A stretch of DNA of 64,000 nucleotides from Zantedeschia hybrid cultivar (GCA_030544215.1 JARZZO010000011.1:48977587-49041586), one strand, 5' to 3'. Positions 22,613-33,066 are shown, counted from the first letter of the stretch. Made by a program: numbers and translations. Notes: generated by a model not told the origin, from the letters alone.

Positions 22613-23096
22613 GTGATGGTCAACGAGGACGTGCCAGTGGAAAAGATTGCAGCACTGTTAGTTCCTCAGGGGGATCAGCCATCTATTTCATTTCATACAT
22701 CGGAACTAGCACCGCCAGCGGCCAGAAGCATGGCTCTGAGCATCACGGTCAATATCTACAAGAAGGCCGTGGATGCATGTCTGGTTGCCACCGGGGCTTC
22801 GATCAATGTTCTACCTCCGAAGACCCTGGAATTATGCGGTGTGCCCAAGGAGAAATGGTTGCCTAGCCCCATCTCTGTTATAACATATGATAACTCCACC
22901 CGTTCCCCTCTGGGAATGGTTTATTTGAAAGTGGAGCTAGGCCCTGTAAGTCATGCAGAGGTCGAATTTCACATCCTGGAAATTGACCCTTCTTTAAACG
23001 TCATTTTGGGTCGTCCTTACATAAAAACTCTTGATGTGATTCCCTCCACGAATCATCAATGCCTCAAATTCTCCTTCAAAGGATGAATCGTTAAGG
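22613..23096 (+). pseudogene. Tat retropepsin-like protease of element B
   Basis: 157 open codons: the active-site loop reads CLVATGASINVLP, then ITYDNSTRSPLG, NVILGRPYI and STNHQCLKF. The catalytic Asp of the usual D-T-G-A-S is replaced by Ala, while element C keeps DTGAS. The fold-level match (loop, ILGRPW/Y, STNHQC) is otherwise good. With this substitution the protease should be inactive. Confidence 0.8.
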
Positions 23097-23104
23097 TTAC
23101 GAGC

Positions 23105-23386
23105 ATGCCGATCCTTGCTGCTGCTCACCCTTTGAATGTCAAATCCACTTCTTCACCTGGCCGACAACCCTTTCTGTTGGTATTACAGGTTTACCATCCA
23201 GTGGCTGATCCTCTGAAAACTGCCACTATTTCTCCTTATCCATTAAATGCTATAAAGAGGGAGAAGTGCATGAGTACCCCAGGATGGAGAATAATGATGA
23301 AGAATGGCTATCAGCCTGGAAGAGGTCTGGGCACACAGTTACAAGGCAGGACCACTCCCATCAAGGATCACCGAGGAGCACTTTGA
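23105..23386 (+). pseudogene. G-patch domain of element B
   Basis: CMSTPGWRIMMKNGYQPGRG-L-G is a G-patch: aromatic residue plus Gly-rich motif G-x2-x-G-x-G-L-G. G-patch motifs next to the protease are known in some retroviruses and in Tat/Ogre elements, where they are thought to bind nucleic acid. It ends at a TGA just before NGLGYRPRK, where A reads through with Gly. The homologous part of A is lost in the G/C' deletion, while C has it (near 48410). Confidence 0.75.
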
Positions 23387-23413
23387 AACGGCCTGGGCTA
23401 TAGGCCGAGAAAA

Positions 23414-24331
23414 ATGAAGCAGGACATTGTTCAACAAGCAGAGAATAAAGGCGGCCAGAAAGTCTGGGAGACAATGTCTACACCGCCCAAGGAAGGTCGG
23501 GATCTCCTAACATGGACTCTATACACTCATTTTGTAAAGGGGCCCGTCATAAGCCATGACAACACAATGGTCATTACTTCACATTTTGACCTCCACGATA
23601 TATATGGGAGAGACTTGACTAGACACTACTCAGAACTGCTCACGTACCAATCCTTGGAGGCTCTGCGGCCTATGAAGAGGAGAAAATTCCAAGATCCTGA
23701 ATGTGAATGGTACAGGTGGTTCGATTTAAGAGACCTCTACATCGTACTGAACAGGCTGTTTCTCGATCCTGTAGAACCCAAGTGGCCGCCACAGATCGTT
23801 GAGCTGATCGAAGGTCCCGGTGCTATTTTTGACAAAAGGATACTGCTGTCAGAAGAGACTGATGAAGGGGAGCCAGATGACCCCTATGAAGCTGGCTACA
23901 CCACGGATCTGCTTTGGAGGGGGACTTATCCTTCTCATGTTTTCATGCTTCACACCTTATTTCGCACTTTGCTCTTGACCCCGACTTGGTCGCGGGTCAT
24001 CATTGAAGACATTCCACGGGCCCCGCCCGTTATGATTACTCTGTCCCCACGGGACCTCATTCCACTACCTTCTCTCGATCTAGAGAGGGTGTATGATTTA
24101 ATCTGGGACATACTACTGTATGATCCCCCTAATCCTCTGGCCTTGGTGCCACTTCCCTCATCTCATTCTCCTTCTATTCATCTTCATTCCTATTTTATGC
24201 TTAACTCTTATATTGCCCAAAAAAAAATGCCAATTTGGCAACAAATTCTTCCCAGATCCTCATTGAGGAAACCTCCTACTTGTCCGATTATACTCCATCA
24301 CGTGGGTCTTCCGGTCAAGATTCTCTTCTAA
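23414..24331 (+). CDS. Tat conserved unknown domain before RT (element B)
   Basis: 305 open codons in the same frame as the protease. Blocks shared with A include THFVKGPV, ITSHFDLHD.YG.DL.RH, LEALRPMK, PECEWY.WFD, GAIFDKR.LL, EAGYT.DLLWRGTYPSHVF, TLFRTLLL and YDLIWD.LLYDP. The differences between copies are mostly synonymous, so it was translated. I do not recognise the fold. It may be a pol leader; in Ogre elements the pro-RT interval is where an intron is reported, so splicing is an alternative use of this stretch. Confidence 0.6.
   Translation: MKQDIVQQAENKGGQKVWETMSTPPKEGRDLLTWTLYTHFVKGPVISHDNTMVITSHFDLHDIYGRDLTRHYSELLTYQSLEALRPMKRRKFQDPECEWYRWFDLRDLYIVLNRLFLDPVEPKWPPQIVELIEGPGAIFDKRILLSEETDEGEPDDPYEAGYTTDLLWRGTYPSHVFMLHTLFRTLLLTPTWSRVIIEDIPRAPPVMITLSPRDLIPLPSLDLERVYDLIWDILLYDPPNPLALVPLPSSHSPSIHLHSYFMLNSYIAQKKMPIWQQILPRSSLRKPPTCPIILHHVGLPVKILF
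24219..24227 (+). promoter_or_regulatory. Nine-A run at the frame change into RT (possible slippery site)
   Basis: CCC-A9-TGCC lies where the upstream frame (codons at 24221, 24224) and the RT frame (one base back) overlap from about 24200 to 24331. A -1 slip on the A run would join the unknown domain to RT. A has a nine-A run at the same alignment position (13592-13600). Splicing or a simple indel could also explain the frame change. Confidence 0.4.
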
Positions 24332-25647
24332 ATCTACTCTGTCCCTCCCCTCGGGAGGATTCTCCTGTATTTCCATCTGTATCCCATGATTTTCATTCTG
24401 CTTCATCTTCATTAGGTCAGAATAGGGAGTCTAGTGAAGTTAGGGAGTCTAGCTCTAGGCAAGTTAATCAGGTTAGGAAGTCTAGAAAGTCTAAGGGTAG
24501 ACAGATTCCAGATAGATACCTCCATGATTTAACAAATAGATGCCTTTCTTGCTCTATGATCTCTCAGTTATTGGAAAATCCCATTCAGATGCCAGAAGAC
24601 TGTATGGATGATGAGTTAGTCAATGATGGGTATGGGGTGTATGAGTTGATACATGAAAAAGACCCCATTGTTGAAGATGAAGAAGATGACGAGGACGCAG
24701 CTGAGGCATATGCCAGTGGAGTGAAGAGATTCGATGAACCCTCAGCTGCCGTAGAAGAGCCTGCTAGAGAAGTCAATTTAGGGACTGAAGACGAACCTAA
24801 GGTTGTCCTCGTCAGTAAGAATCTTTCTGAAGAAGATGAGAAGGCGATGATACAAGTTCTTAAGGACTATAAGGACACTTTCGCCTGGAGTTATGAAGAT
24901 ATGCTGGGGTTAGACTCGTCATTAGTGGAACACAGATTGACATTAAAGGAAGGAGCTAGCCCGGTCAAACAGAAGCTAAGGCGATTCCACCCACAAATGG
25001 CTTTAAAGATGAAGGAAGAGGTCGACAAGCTACATAAAGTCAAATTTATTAGAGTTGTCCTCTATCCACAATGGGTGGCTAACATAGTCCTGGTTATGAA
25101 GAAGGATGGGAAGGTCAGGATTTGCATTGACTTCCGAGATTTGAACCAGGCATGTCCTAAAGATGATTTTCCATTGCCTCATATTGACGTACTCATTGAT
25201 AACACTGCTGGCTATGAGACTTTATCATTTATGGATGGGTTTTCAGGATATAATCAGATCAAATTGGCAAAAGAAGATCAGGAGAAGACATCATTCACTA
25301 CACCTTGGGGAACATACTGCTATGTCGTCATGCCATTTGGATTAAAGAATGCAGGAGCCACTTATCAGAGGGCTATGATGGCAATATTTTACGACATGAT
25401 GCATATTGATCTAGAAGTGTATGTGGATGACTTGTTGGTTAAATCTAAGATGAAGGCTGAGCATGCCAAAGTTTTGGCAAGGGTATTAGAGAGATCAAGG
25501 GAATATCAGTTAAAGATGAACTCCAAGAAATGTGTATTCGGGGTGTCCTCAAGAAAATTACTTGGGTTCATTGTCAGCAAACGGGGATTGAGATCGATCC
25601 CAACAAGGCGAAGGCTATCAAAGGGATGCCACCTCCCAAAAACTTGA
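24229..25647 (+). pseudogene. Tat reverse transcriptase of element B
   Basis: About 470 open codons: a Ser-rich, acidic leader (VEDEEDDEDAAEAYASG), KQKLRRFHPQMALKMKEEV, RICIDFRDLNQACPKDDFPL, DGFSGYNQIKLA, VMPFGLKNAGATYQRAM and the catalytic YVDD at 25420-25431. A one-base deletion near 25585 (A retains the base) throws the frame before RNase H. It copies the element RNA into DNA. Confidence 0.9.
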
Positions 25648-26267
25648 AGGAGTTAAGAGGATTAAGCGGGAGGTTGCAATTTATTCGCCGTTTTGTCTCT
25701 CAGCACTCACAAAGGTGTACGCCGTTCTACGAGCTTACCAAGCCGGGAGTCAAATTCGATTGGGACGATAAGTGTCAGGAGGCATTCGATGGATTAAAGA
25801 ATTATTTGACAAGTCCTCCTATTTTGAGACCACCATCTCCAGGCAAACCATTGATACTTTACATTTATGTCCTGGATGATGCGGTGGGGGCTGTCCTAGC
25901 ACAAGAGGATGAAGAAGGAAAGGAGAGGGCAGCCTACTATATCTCTAAACTTCTCAACCCCACTGAACAGAGATATACAGCGATGGAGAAAACATGTGTA
26001 GCATTGTTTTGGGTTGTTCAGAAATTGAAACATTATTTTCTAGCCCATGAAGTCCATCTCATCGCTAGGATGAATCCGATCAACTTTCTTCTGGAGAAAT
26101 CGGTTCTTACTGATAGGTTAGCGCGATGGCAAAGCTTTCTATCTCAATTCGACATCACTTACATTCAGTAGAAAGCGATCAAAGGCTATGCCATAGCAGA
26201 ACATCTCGCTCATCACCCCCTTCCTCGTTTTGATCCAGTCCAATCGGAGTTTCCGAATGAGGAACTG
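25530..26267 (+). pseudogene. Tat RNase H (first) of element B
   Basis: Contains GIEIDPNKAKAI, LQFIRRFVSQHSQR, FDWDDKCQEAFDGLK, ILYIYVLDDAVGAVLAQED, RYTAMEKTCVALFWVVQKL and DRLARWQSFLSQFDITYIQ, the standard gypsy RT-to-RNase H sequence. It ends at TAG (26169), where a Gln codon is expected. The stretch to 26267 (KAIKGYAIAEHLAHHPL) links to the second RNase H. Confidence 0.87.
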
Positions 26268-26903
26268 ATGTCCATAGACCAAATTAGAGATGATATGTGG
26301 ACTCTGCATTTTGACGGAGCTTTGAATTCCCATGGAAAGGGTATTGGCATTATTCTGTTATCACCCGAAGGTATCACCATTCCACAAGCCTTTCAGCTTG
26401 ACTTTCCAGTCACCAACAATATAGCTGAATACGAGGCGCTCCTTGCTGGCCTCGAGGCCGCTCATTCCCATGGTGTTACCAAACTTAGAATTGTGGGTGA
26501 TAGCCAGTTGATTCGTCGCCAAGTGTTGACCAAGTATCGAACCCTTGATCCCAAACTCAAGCCTTATCAAGAACTTACTTCTACTTATTCAAAGCTTTTT
26601 ACCAAATTGATCTTCGTCCATGTCCCTAGGAATCAAAACATCTTAGCTGACGCTTTAACCTCGCTTGCATCTTCGCTTGATTTTCCAATCAGCAGGCAAT
26701 CTGAATCAATCATAGTTCATAGGCGTCTTTCACCCGCCGTGAAAGACCCTTCATTTCTTAGAACTAAGGAGAAGCTGTTGAAGAAGGTCAGATATGGAGA
26801 TTTCGTGGAAAAGAGAGAAATCATGTTGATAGAGCTGTTAGAAGAGATGGATGATGAACAAAAGCCATGGTACTATGAAATCGCCAAATATTGTGAAGAT
26901 TAA
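26268..26903 (+). pseudogene. Archaeal-type second RNase H (aRH) of element B
   Basis: 211 open codons with the four metal-binding acids: D in HFDGALNSHGKG, E in AEYEALLAGLE, D in VGDSQLI and D in ILADALTSL. Dual RNase H is diagnostic of Tat. It ends at TAA (26901) where A has a Gln codon, a C-to-T type change, so the polyprotein is split from integrase here. Confidence 0.87.
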
Positions 26904-28127
26904 TCATATCCTGAAGAAGCCACAGCTGAAGAGAAAAGGGCTATCAGGAGAGTTGCTCAACGATACACCCTAGTTGGGGGAGCACTGTACAAAAGAGGTT
27001 TTGATGGAGTTCTTCTGAGATGTCTGGATGAAGATGAGCTTTGAAAGGTTATGGAAGGAGCTCATGCTGGAGTTTGTGGTGGCCATGTTAATGGACAAAT
27101 GCTAGCAAAGAAGATCCTTATACAAGGATTTTATTGGCCAACCATGGAAGAAGACTGTGTAGGATATGTCCGTAGGTGTGCTAAGTGTCAACTTCACGCC
27201 GACAAAATTCATTCTCCTGCATCTTCACTCCATCTTGTTTCTTCCCCATGGCCTTTCTCCATGTGGGCTTTCGATATCATTGGACCCCTTGGCAATCCTG
27301 ATTCCGGCATCAAGCAAAAATCTTTCATCCTCACGGCAACGGAATACTTCACCAAGTGGGCAGAAGCCGAAGCGTACACGGAAGTCAAAGCATCAACCGT
27401 CTGCAAGTTCATCATGAGGAACATCATCACTAGATTTGGAATTCCAAGCACTATCGTCACCGACAATGGACCACAATTCGTGTTACAAGAATTGAAAGAC
27501 CTCTGCAACAGGTACAAAATTACATTGCGTCATTCATCTCCTTATTATCTGTAAGGCAATGGCCAAGCAGAGGCAACTAACAAGACTTTGATAAAAATCA
27601 TCAAAAAGACGTGCAAATCTAACAAATTCACAGACTGGCCAGAAAAATTGGTTGAAGCTCTAAGGGCCTACCGAACTTCAATCCGCACGCCCACTGCGCA
27701 AACTCCTTATTCCTTAACATTTGGAGTGGAGGCGGTAGTTCCATACGAGATCCTCATACCGTCATTAAGAGTACAATTGAATAAGGAATTTTCCATTGAT
27801 GAACACCGTTCAACACTCCTTACTCAATTGGAACTCTTAGACGAGAGAAGATGGTCGATTGCTAATCATGCAAGAGTTTATCAAAATAGACTAGCACGTT
27901 TTTATAAAAAGAAAGTCATTGAACGTAAGCTCGAAGTTGGTGAAATGGTCGTCAAAAGAATTTTTGTAAAACCTGGTGGTCCACGTTCTAAGCTCCAACC
28001 CAATTGGGAAGGACCTTATGTTATATCACATGTTTTTCCTAGTAACGCTTATCGTCTTGTCAATGAAGAAGGAGAAGAGCTAACTCACCCCTAGAATGGT
28101 TTGCATCTTAAGAAATACTACTCTTAG
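26904..28127 (+). pseudogene. Tat integrase of element B
   Basis: The zinc finger (GAHAGVCGGH ... CAKCQ) is followed by the DDE core: Asp in AFDIIGPLG, Asp in IVTDNGPQF, Glu in GQAEATNKT. The C-terminal part has VEALRAYRTSIRTPT, FGVEAVVPYE and the GPY-like NWEGPYVI. Stops at 27042 (before KVMEGAHAG) and 27552 (inside the core, at an expected Gln), plus one near the end. No chromodomain is visible, as expected for Tat. It joins the element DNA to the target with a 5-bp stagger. Confidence 0.88.
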
Positions 28128-28894
28128 GTTAAAGAGTCGATCAGCATGGTACAAAGACCAGTGGAATCAGAAAATTTATAAACTCAAATTTCCTTATCAG
28201 TCTGGATAATTTAATTCCAAACACATTACTACACACACTGACACGTTTGATTCGTAAGTAACAAGGGATGCCAAGTCCTAAGGAATACCGAAAGCTTGAC
28301 TGAAAGTGTAAAGTACAAATCATTCGTTTTAAAGCAAAATTCTGTTTTTTACACTCTGCCCATGATGTCGGAACGAGGCTTAGAATAGACTACCAAGAAT
28401 ACCCGCCATCTTAGTAGGAGGCCGTCATAAAAAAAAGGGGGAGATCCGTCCCAAAGAAAAAAAAAGAAAGAAAAGCAAAGCAAAAGGCAAAAGCCAAACA
28501 TCAAATCAAAAGGCCATTACACTACAAATGTTACATCAAGGGCATTAAATGAAATAAAAGGGAACGCAAGGTCGATAAATACCCCAGAAAGAAAATGACC
28601 GAACCCCAACAGATATTAGGGTAAGAAAGGAATATCTTTTTAGGTCTCCGGAACCTTCTCGTAGGCTTTCTAAACCAATTCTTCCTTTCTTTCTAAAGAG
28701 GCGTACTCCAGACTTGAGGAACGGCCGAGATTGACTAAGGGTCAAATCATCAAATGGGATCACGAATGGAAACACAAGTTTAAACACGATGGGTTTAAGT
28801 TAAATTATTAAAGAATAATTTTGGAATTAAGTTAATAAATGAATATGATCTTTTGATCTGAATACCATGCTGGTCTTTTAGTTCACATCATATT

Positions 28895-29125
28895 TCAAAA
28901 AAAAAATAAAAAAATACATATGTCAAAATCCAAAAAAAATATATATTTCAAAAGTCCAAAAAAATATACATATGTCAAAAATCCAAAAAAATACATATGT
29001 CAAAAATCCAAAAAAAAGTACATATTTCAAAAGCCAAAAAAAATACACATGTTTCAAAAGCCAAAAATACACATATTTCAAAATCCAAAAAAAGTACATA
29101 TTTCAAAACAACAAAAATATTTCAA
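28895..29125. repeat. TTTCAAAA-type A-rich tandem repeat
   Basis: Units of about 20-25 bp of the form (CAAAAATCC)(A7)(TACATATGT / TACATATTT) repeat about nine times with variation. ORFs across it (Lys/Tyr-rich) are artefacts. A has the equivalent repeat with a different unit (GAATATTTCAAAACC, 37797-38050), so position is conserved and sequence is not. Confidence 0.75.
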
Positions 29126-29243
29126 GTAGCATTTGCTTATTGCATCTAGTATGCTTCATTCCTTTTATTTTTAGTGAGCATTTGTCTGCTTGCATGTTGT
29201 ATTTTGCTTACAGTTTGATTATTCATATTACCTTTGTTAATAA

Positions 29244-29319
29244 AGGCTATGCCCCTTGACCCTTCCACTAAGAAAGAGATTGATCGACCGTTCATTTAGT
29301 CAGGCAAGGGGCTAAGCCT
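29244..29319. promoter_or_regulatory. Conserved 15-nt inverted repeat downstream of the PMD gene (B)
   Basis: AGGCTATGCCCCTTG at 29244-29258 pairs with CAAGGGGCTAAGCCT at 29305-29319, with a 46-nt loop. The A copy (38179-38254) keeps both arms and the loop length of 46 while the loop sequence has changed. The role is unknown; possibilities are 3'-end formation for the antisense gene or a structure in the sense RNA. Confidence 0.6.
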
Positions 29320-29470
29320 AAATAGATACTTGACTTGTTTGTTAAGTGATGTGCAGGACACAAGGCAAACACATGAGACATAAGGTTGGAGGCCAAAAGT
29401 TTCATGTATATATATCATCAAAAGATGTTTGTACATAATACACAAAAGAAAAGAAAAGAACATATAGCCC

Positions 29471-32320
29471 TCAAGGCTGGCTCTCTCCCGCTCCCTCGTC
29501 GAACTGACTCTGAGCCTCGTCAGGCGCGTCCGACGGTGGAGCCCGAGGAGGTGGTGGTCCCATCAAACTCGGACCAGCTTGACCTGATGATATGGCCACG
29601 CTCGCGGTGAACGCACTCCCGTGCCCCCTTTCCTGTGCTCGCTGGCGGGCACGTCGGTAATGCTCCTCCACACTGCGTCGCTCATGCTCTGCAACGCCAA
29701 GCTGGACCCGGAGAGCAGTCATCTCAGCATCCATCTTCTACTGCTCCTACCTCTCCCACTCTCGCTCCTCAGTAATGAACTCCAGTCGGGACTGGAGGCG
29801 TGAGAACTCGCGAGGAAGATCCCTAGTGGAGAGGCGAGCCACCTGCTCCTCGAGTTCGCGAAAACGAGCTGCATCCACTTCAGCCCTCCGAAGGGCTTCA
29901 TGAAGCTCAGCAACCTGCAGGGAAGACCATTGTTAGTCCAAGGCAGTCAAGCAATCAAAATCAGATTCAGAAATCAAAGGAAGTAATCGAACTTACTCGA
30001 GCAGCGCGATCCTCCTCTGCAAGGGAAGCCCGGCGGGTGACGGAGGCAAGCTGGCTCTGGAGATCAGCCAAAGCAGCCTCATGGGCGGCAAAAGAAGAAG
30101 ATGACGATGCTCCAAATGTAGGGGGAGCCGCCTGGGTGTAGACGGCTCGCTGCACCAAAAGACAATTGTCAGTTGCTCATCGCCAAAACAACTAAGTAAT
30201 TAAAACATCCATTCATATTTATGCATACATACCAGGTCAAAGAGCTCCTTCTGGACCTGCTCCAGCTGGGCCTCCGCATCATGTAGGCGGGCCCGGAGGT
30301 CGATGATCACGGCATCTCGTGCATCCTGCATACCACACATACATACATTCATTCGCAAATATAAATCAAGATAATAATAAAGTGAAAGAAGCATAAAAGC
30401 ATACTTACATCGAGCGGGCGGAGGAGTCGCAGCTGATCGGCATAATATGTCCGATACTGCTGGAGGTAGGCTATGCTACTCTCCGCTCGTGACTCAACAC
30501 GAACACCCCGACGATGCCAGTCTTCATATTGTTCCAGGAACTTTGCTCGCCAATTAGTGAGGGCTTGCTTGCCCCTCATACTACATTCAATACCTTCCGG
30601 GACCTCCTCGTCAATCCTTTCCTGGTGGAGGCCCAGGGTTCTCATCACGAGCCAGAGGCGGAGGGGCTCGATCTCGTTCAAGCAATGCAGCCACATCTGC
30701 CTGCCGAACCTCCTCCTGCCAGCCATCACTCACGGCTGACCCTCCTCGCCCATACCGAGGTACGGGCGCCAGATCACCTGCATATACGTTAGATGCACTC
30801 ATATAAATGACTTGCATTTAATAAGGGAAAGATTGCATTTAATAAATAAAATCAAACAAGTTAAGAACTCACCAGCAGCTCGAGATAATCAAGAAACTGA
30901 CGGCGGAGGGCCGTCAGCTGGTGGTGCTGTGGCGCTGTATCCACTATCGGCTGCCAACGGCAGGCCAATGGGACAACACCCGGTCGCACGATCCTCGCTC
31001 TGCCGAGCGGAAAATTATGATAGCTCCATATCTGCATACAGGGACATATAGGTTAGTAAAGCATCATATTACATTGCATTGCATGAACAAATAATAAAAT
31101 AACTTAATATCTGGAGAAATGGCGAAAAGCCACTGACAGTCGTCTCACGGTCCGGCGTGACCGCGGAAAGATCAGCAAAGAGGTGAGCCAGAAGGGCTGC
31201 ACCCCAGGCATACTCTCCTAAACTGTCTAAATCATCTAACAAATACAAAAATCTACAGTGAATGTGGTCGCCCTTCGTACCGAAGAGCAACCGACCAAAG
31301 AAAAAGACTAAGAAGACCCTAAGCTGCCTGTCTACCTCCTCCTCCTGACTAGGGTCGCTACAATATACAGAGGAGGATGACTCTGCTAACCTATCTCTGA
31401 ACTCCTCCCGGGTCTCGTCTGATCGACACCGGGGCTCCTCTAATCCTAAGGCGGCCTCCACCTCTACCCGGGAGACCATCCTAGACTCTCTGCCCAGGCT
31501 AGACACCTCTATGCCTAGCAGAGCCTCCGCCATCCTAAGGTAATCGGGGTAGGTCACCCCGCTTACCAGTCTGCCATCTACCATGAGGCCAGTGATCCTG
31601 GCCACATCCTCTAAGGTGGGGACCATATGTCCCCAGGGCATTAGGAATGCCCGACTCTCTGCATGCCAACGCTCCCTGAGCGCCTGCAGCAGGACTAGAT
31701 CGAGCCAAAATGGCTCGATATCCAGGACCTCGCCAAACCCCATCCGGCGCAGGCGCGCCTTATGGAAGTCCGGGAGTCCCCGGTATGCCCCTATAACTAA
31801 GTCCCAGCTAATCCTGGCTCTCATCGTCCCCTGCAAATGAAAAACAAAGAATTTCATTAGTTACTGAACATAAAAAAAAAAAAACAAGTAAAACACTTCT
31901 GGATTGAAAGGCGTCGAGCCACCTGGATGCCTATTGAACGGCGTCCACAGGGCTTGACGCGATTTGGAATTATTTTCTCCTCTATTAAGATTGGGAATTT
32001 TGCCTTGAATGGCGTCGGACCAGGGCGACGCCGTTTGAATGGCGTCACCTGGTCTGGACGCGTTTCAAGGACGAATTCCGAGTTCTTGAAGAATCCCGTT
32101 CTCTCTCCCCTTCTCCTCATTCTATTCAAACCATAAGAAAACTTACCCGGTGGGAGGCTTCTTCCTCTTCTTCTCCTCCCTTGACCGCCGCCGGTGGGGA
32201 GATTTCTTCCTCTAACATGGTCGCCGCCTCGGGGTGAGCCGCCTCGCGTTCTTCCCTTCTCACCACCCGCACGGGCAGCGCTTCCCCCTCGATCCTTCGC
32301 CGGGTTCCATGGCCAAAAGA
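29471..32320 (-). CDS. Antisense plant mobile domain (PMD) protein gene of element B
   Basis: Seven exons by homology and GT-AG signals: about 32320-32149, 31830-31117, 31031-30873, 30777-30409, 30325-30233, 30149-29997 and 29914-29471. Exons 2-4 encode the PMD (aminotransferase-like) domain: IGAYRGLPDFHKARL, LVLLQALRERWHAESRAFLM, HMVPTLEDVARITGL, VFFFGRLLFGTKGD, LDSLGEYAWGAALLAHLF and LRRQFLDYLELL. Exons 5-7 encode a Glu/Arg/Leu-rich coiled-coil tail and a Pro-rich end. PMD proteins include MAIN/MAIL and PP7L, which act in silencing and genome stability; PMDs are also known in transposons. The exon 2 donor is AT here but GT in A, a small frame break lies near 30735, and stops near 29750 suggest decay. 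Exon 1 is least certain. Confidence 0.75.
31911..32061. promoter_or_regulatory. Four dyads in PMD intron 1 (B), in two 30-bp pairs
   Basis: Sites are at 31911-31930 (GATGC right half), 31941-31960, 32012-32031 and 32042-32061. In each pair the gap between right and next left half-site is also 10 bp (CTATTGAACG, CGTTTGAATG). Half-sites are thus spaced every 15 bp in alternating orientation. Confidence 0.82.
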
Positions 32321-32449
32321 GAGAGTTTTAAGAAGAGAAAGGGACGGAGATCACCGAAGAGGATCGCCGGAGCTTGAGGAGAGAGAGAGTAAAGGAGAAA
32401 GTGAGGAAGAAAGGGGGCCTTCGCGGGTTCTGTTACAGAAGGTTGAAAG

Positions 32450-32791
32450 GCGTCATCTTCCAGAGACGCTTTTTAGGGCGCATAAACAGAGGCGGCAAGG
32501 TCAGCTGTTTGAAATTGAGTAAACGGCGTCCACACATAGCGACGCGTTTCATGTTACCGCCAATTCTGGTCAGAACCGTACAAGACATGATTATTAAAGG
32601 CGTCTACCCATGCAGACGCTTTTCAGAGGATTAATCACGGAATTGATGGCCTAGTTCTGGAAAAAGTAGGAGAGAGTTGAAAGGCGTCGTGAGTAGTAGA
32701 CGCAATTTAAGCTTAATTCGAGATTTTGAGGATTAATAGTTAATTTCTGGAAAATGAATTATGTTTTAAATGCGTCTTTCTGAGTGGACGC
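32450..32791. promoter_or_regulatory. Five dyads upstream of the PMD gene (B)
   Basis: Sites are at 32450-32469, 32526-32545, 32600-32619, 32684-32703 and 32772-32791, all with perfect GCGTC and GACGC halves and 10-bp spacers. Centres are 76, 74, 84 and 88 bp apart. The cluster begins about 130 bp upstream of the presumed first exon and lies between the PMD gene and the 3' end of the DUF7745-like gene. A has five in the same place. Confidence 0.85.
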
Positions 32792-33066
32792 GTTTTGCAT
32801 TAAGTAAACCCGAATTGTCAGATTTTAAAGAAAAATCTAGTTTTCGTTAAAGGAAAAATCATGGGCATATCACAGGAAGTTAAGGAAAGATTCCAAGGCA
32901 TGAAAAATGATTCTTTATTCAATGGAATCCTTTATTACATCAAAAAGAAAAAGAAAAGAAAAGAGAACACTTAAGGAAGAATTTCATGAAGTGCTTGATA
33001 ATATTGAAATTTCACTCCTCTATTTCTATCTTTAGAGGATTTTACACGATAACTGAAGCCGAAGTT

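Larger units (their letters stand above)
28128..29470 (+). other. 3' region of B between INT and the PMD gene
   Basis: No supported gene. It holds a block shared with A (28560-28780 against 37440-37670), an AT-rich tandem repeat (28895-29125) and a long-arm inverted repeat (29244-29319). The antisense PMD gene ends at its right edge. Confidence 0.6.

Noticed and set aside
28920..29259. Lys/Tyr-rich ORFs
   Set aside because: Translation of an A-rich tandem repeat.
31857..32129. N-terminal extension of the PMD gene as one continuous ORF
   Set aside because: The stretch carries four dyads and lies between a good donor (after 32149) and acceptor (before 31830), and A has an intron in the same place. 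Intron 1 is the better reading.
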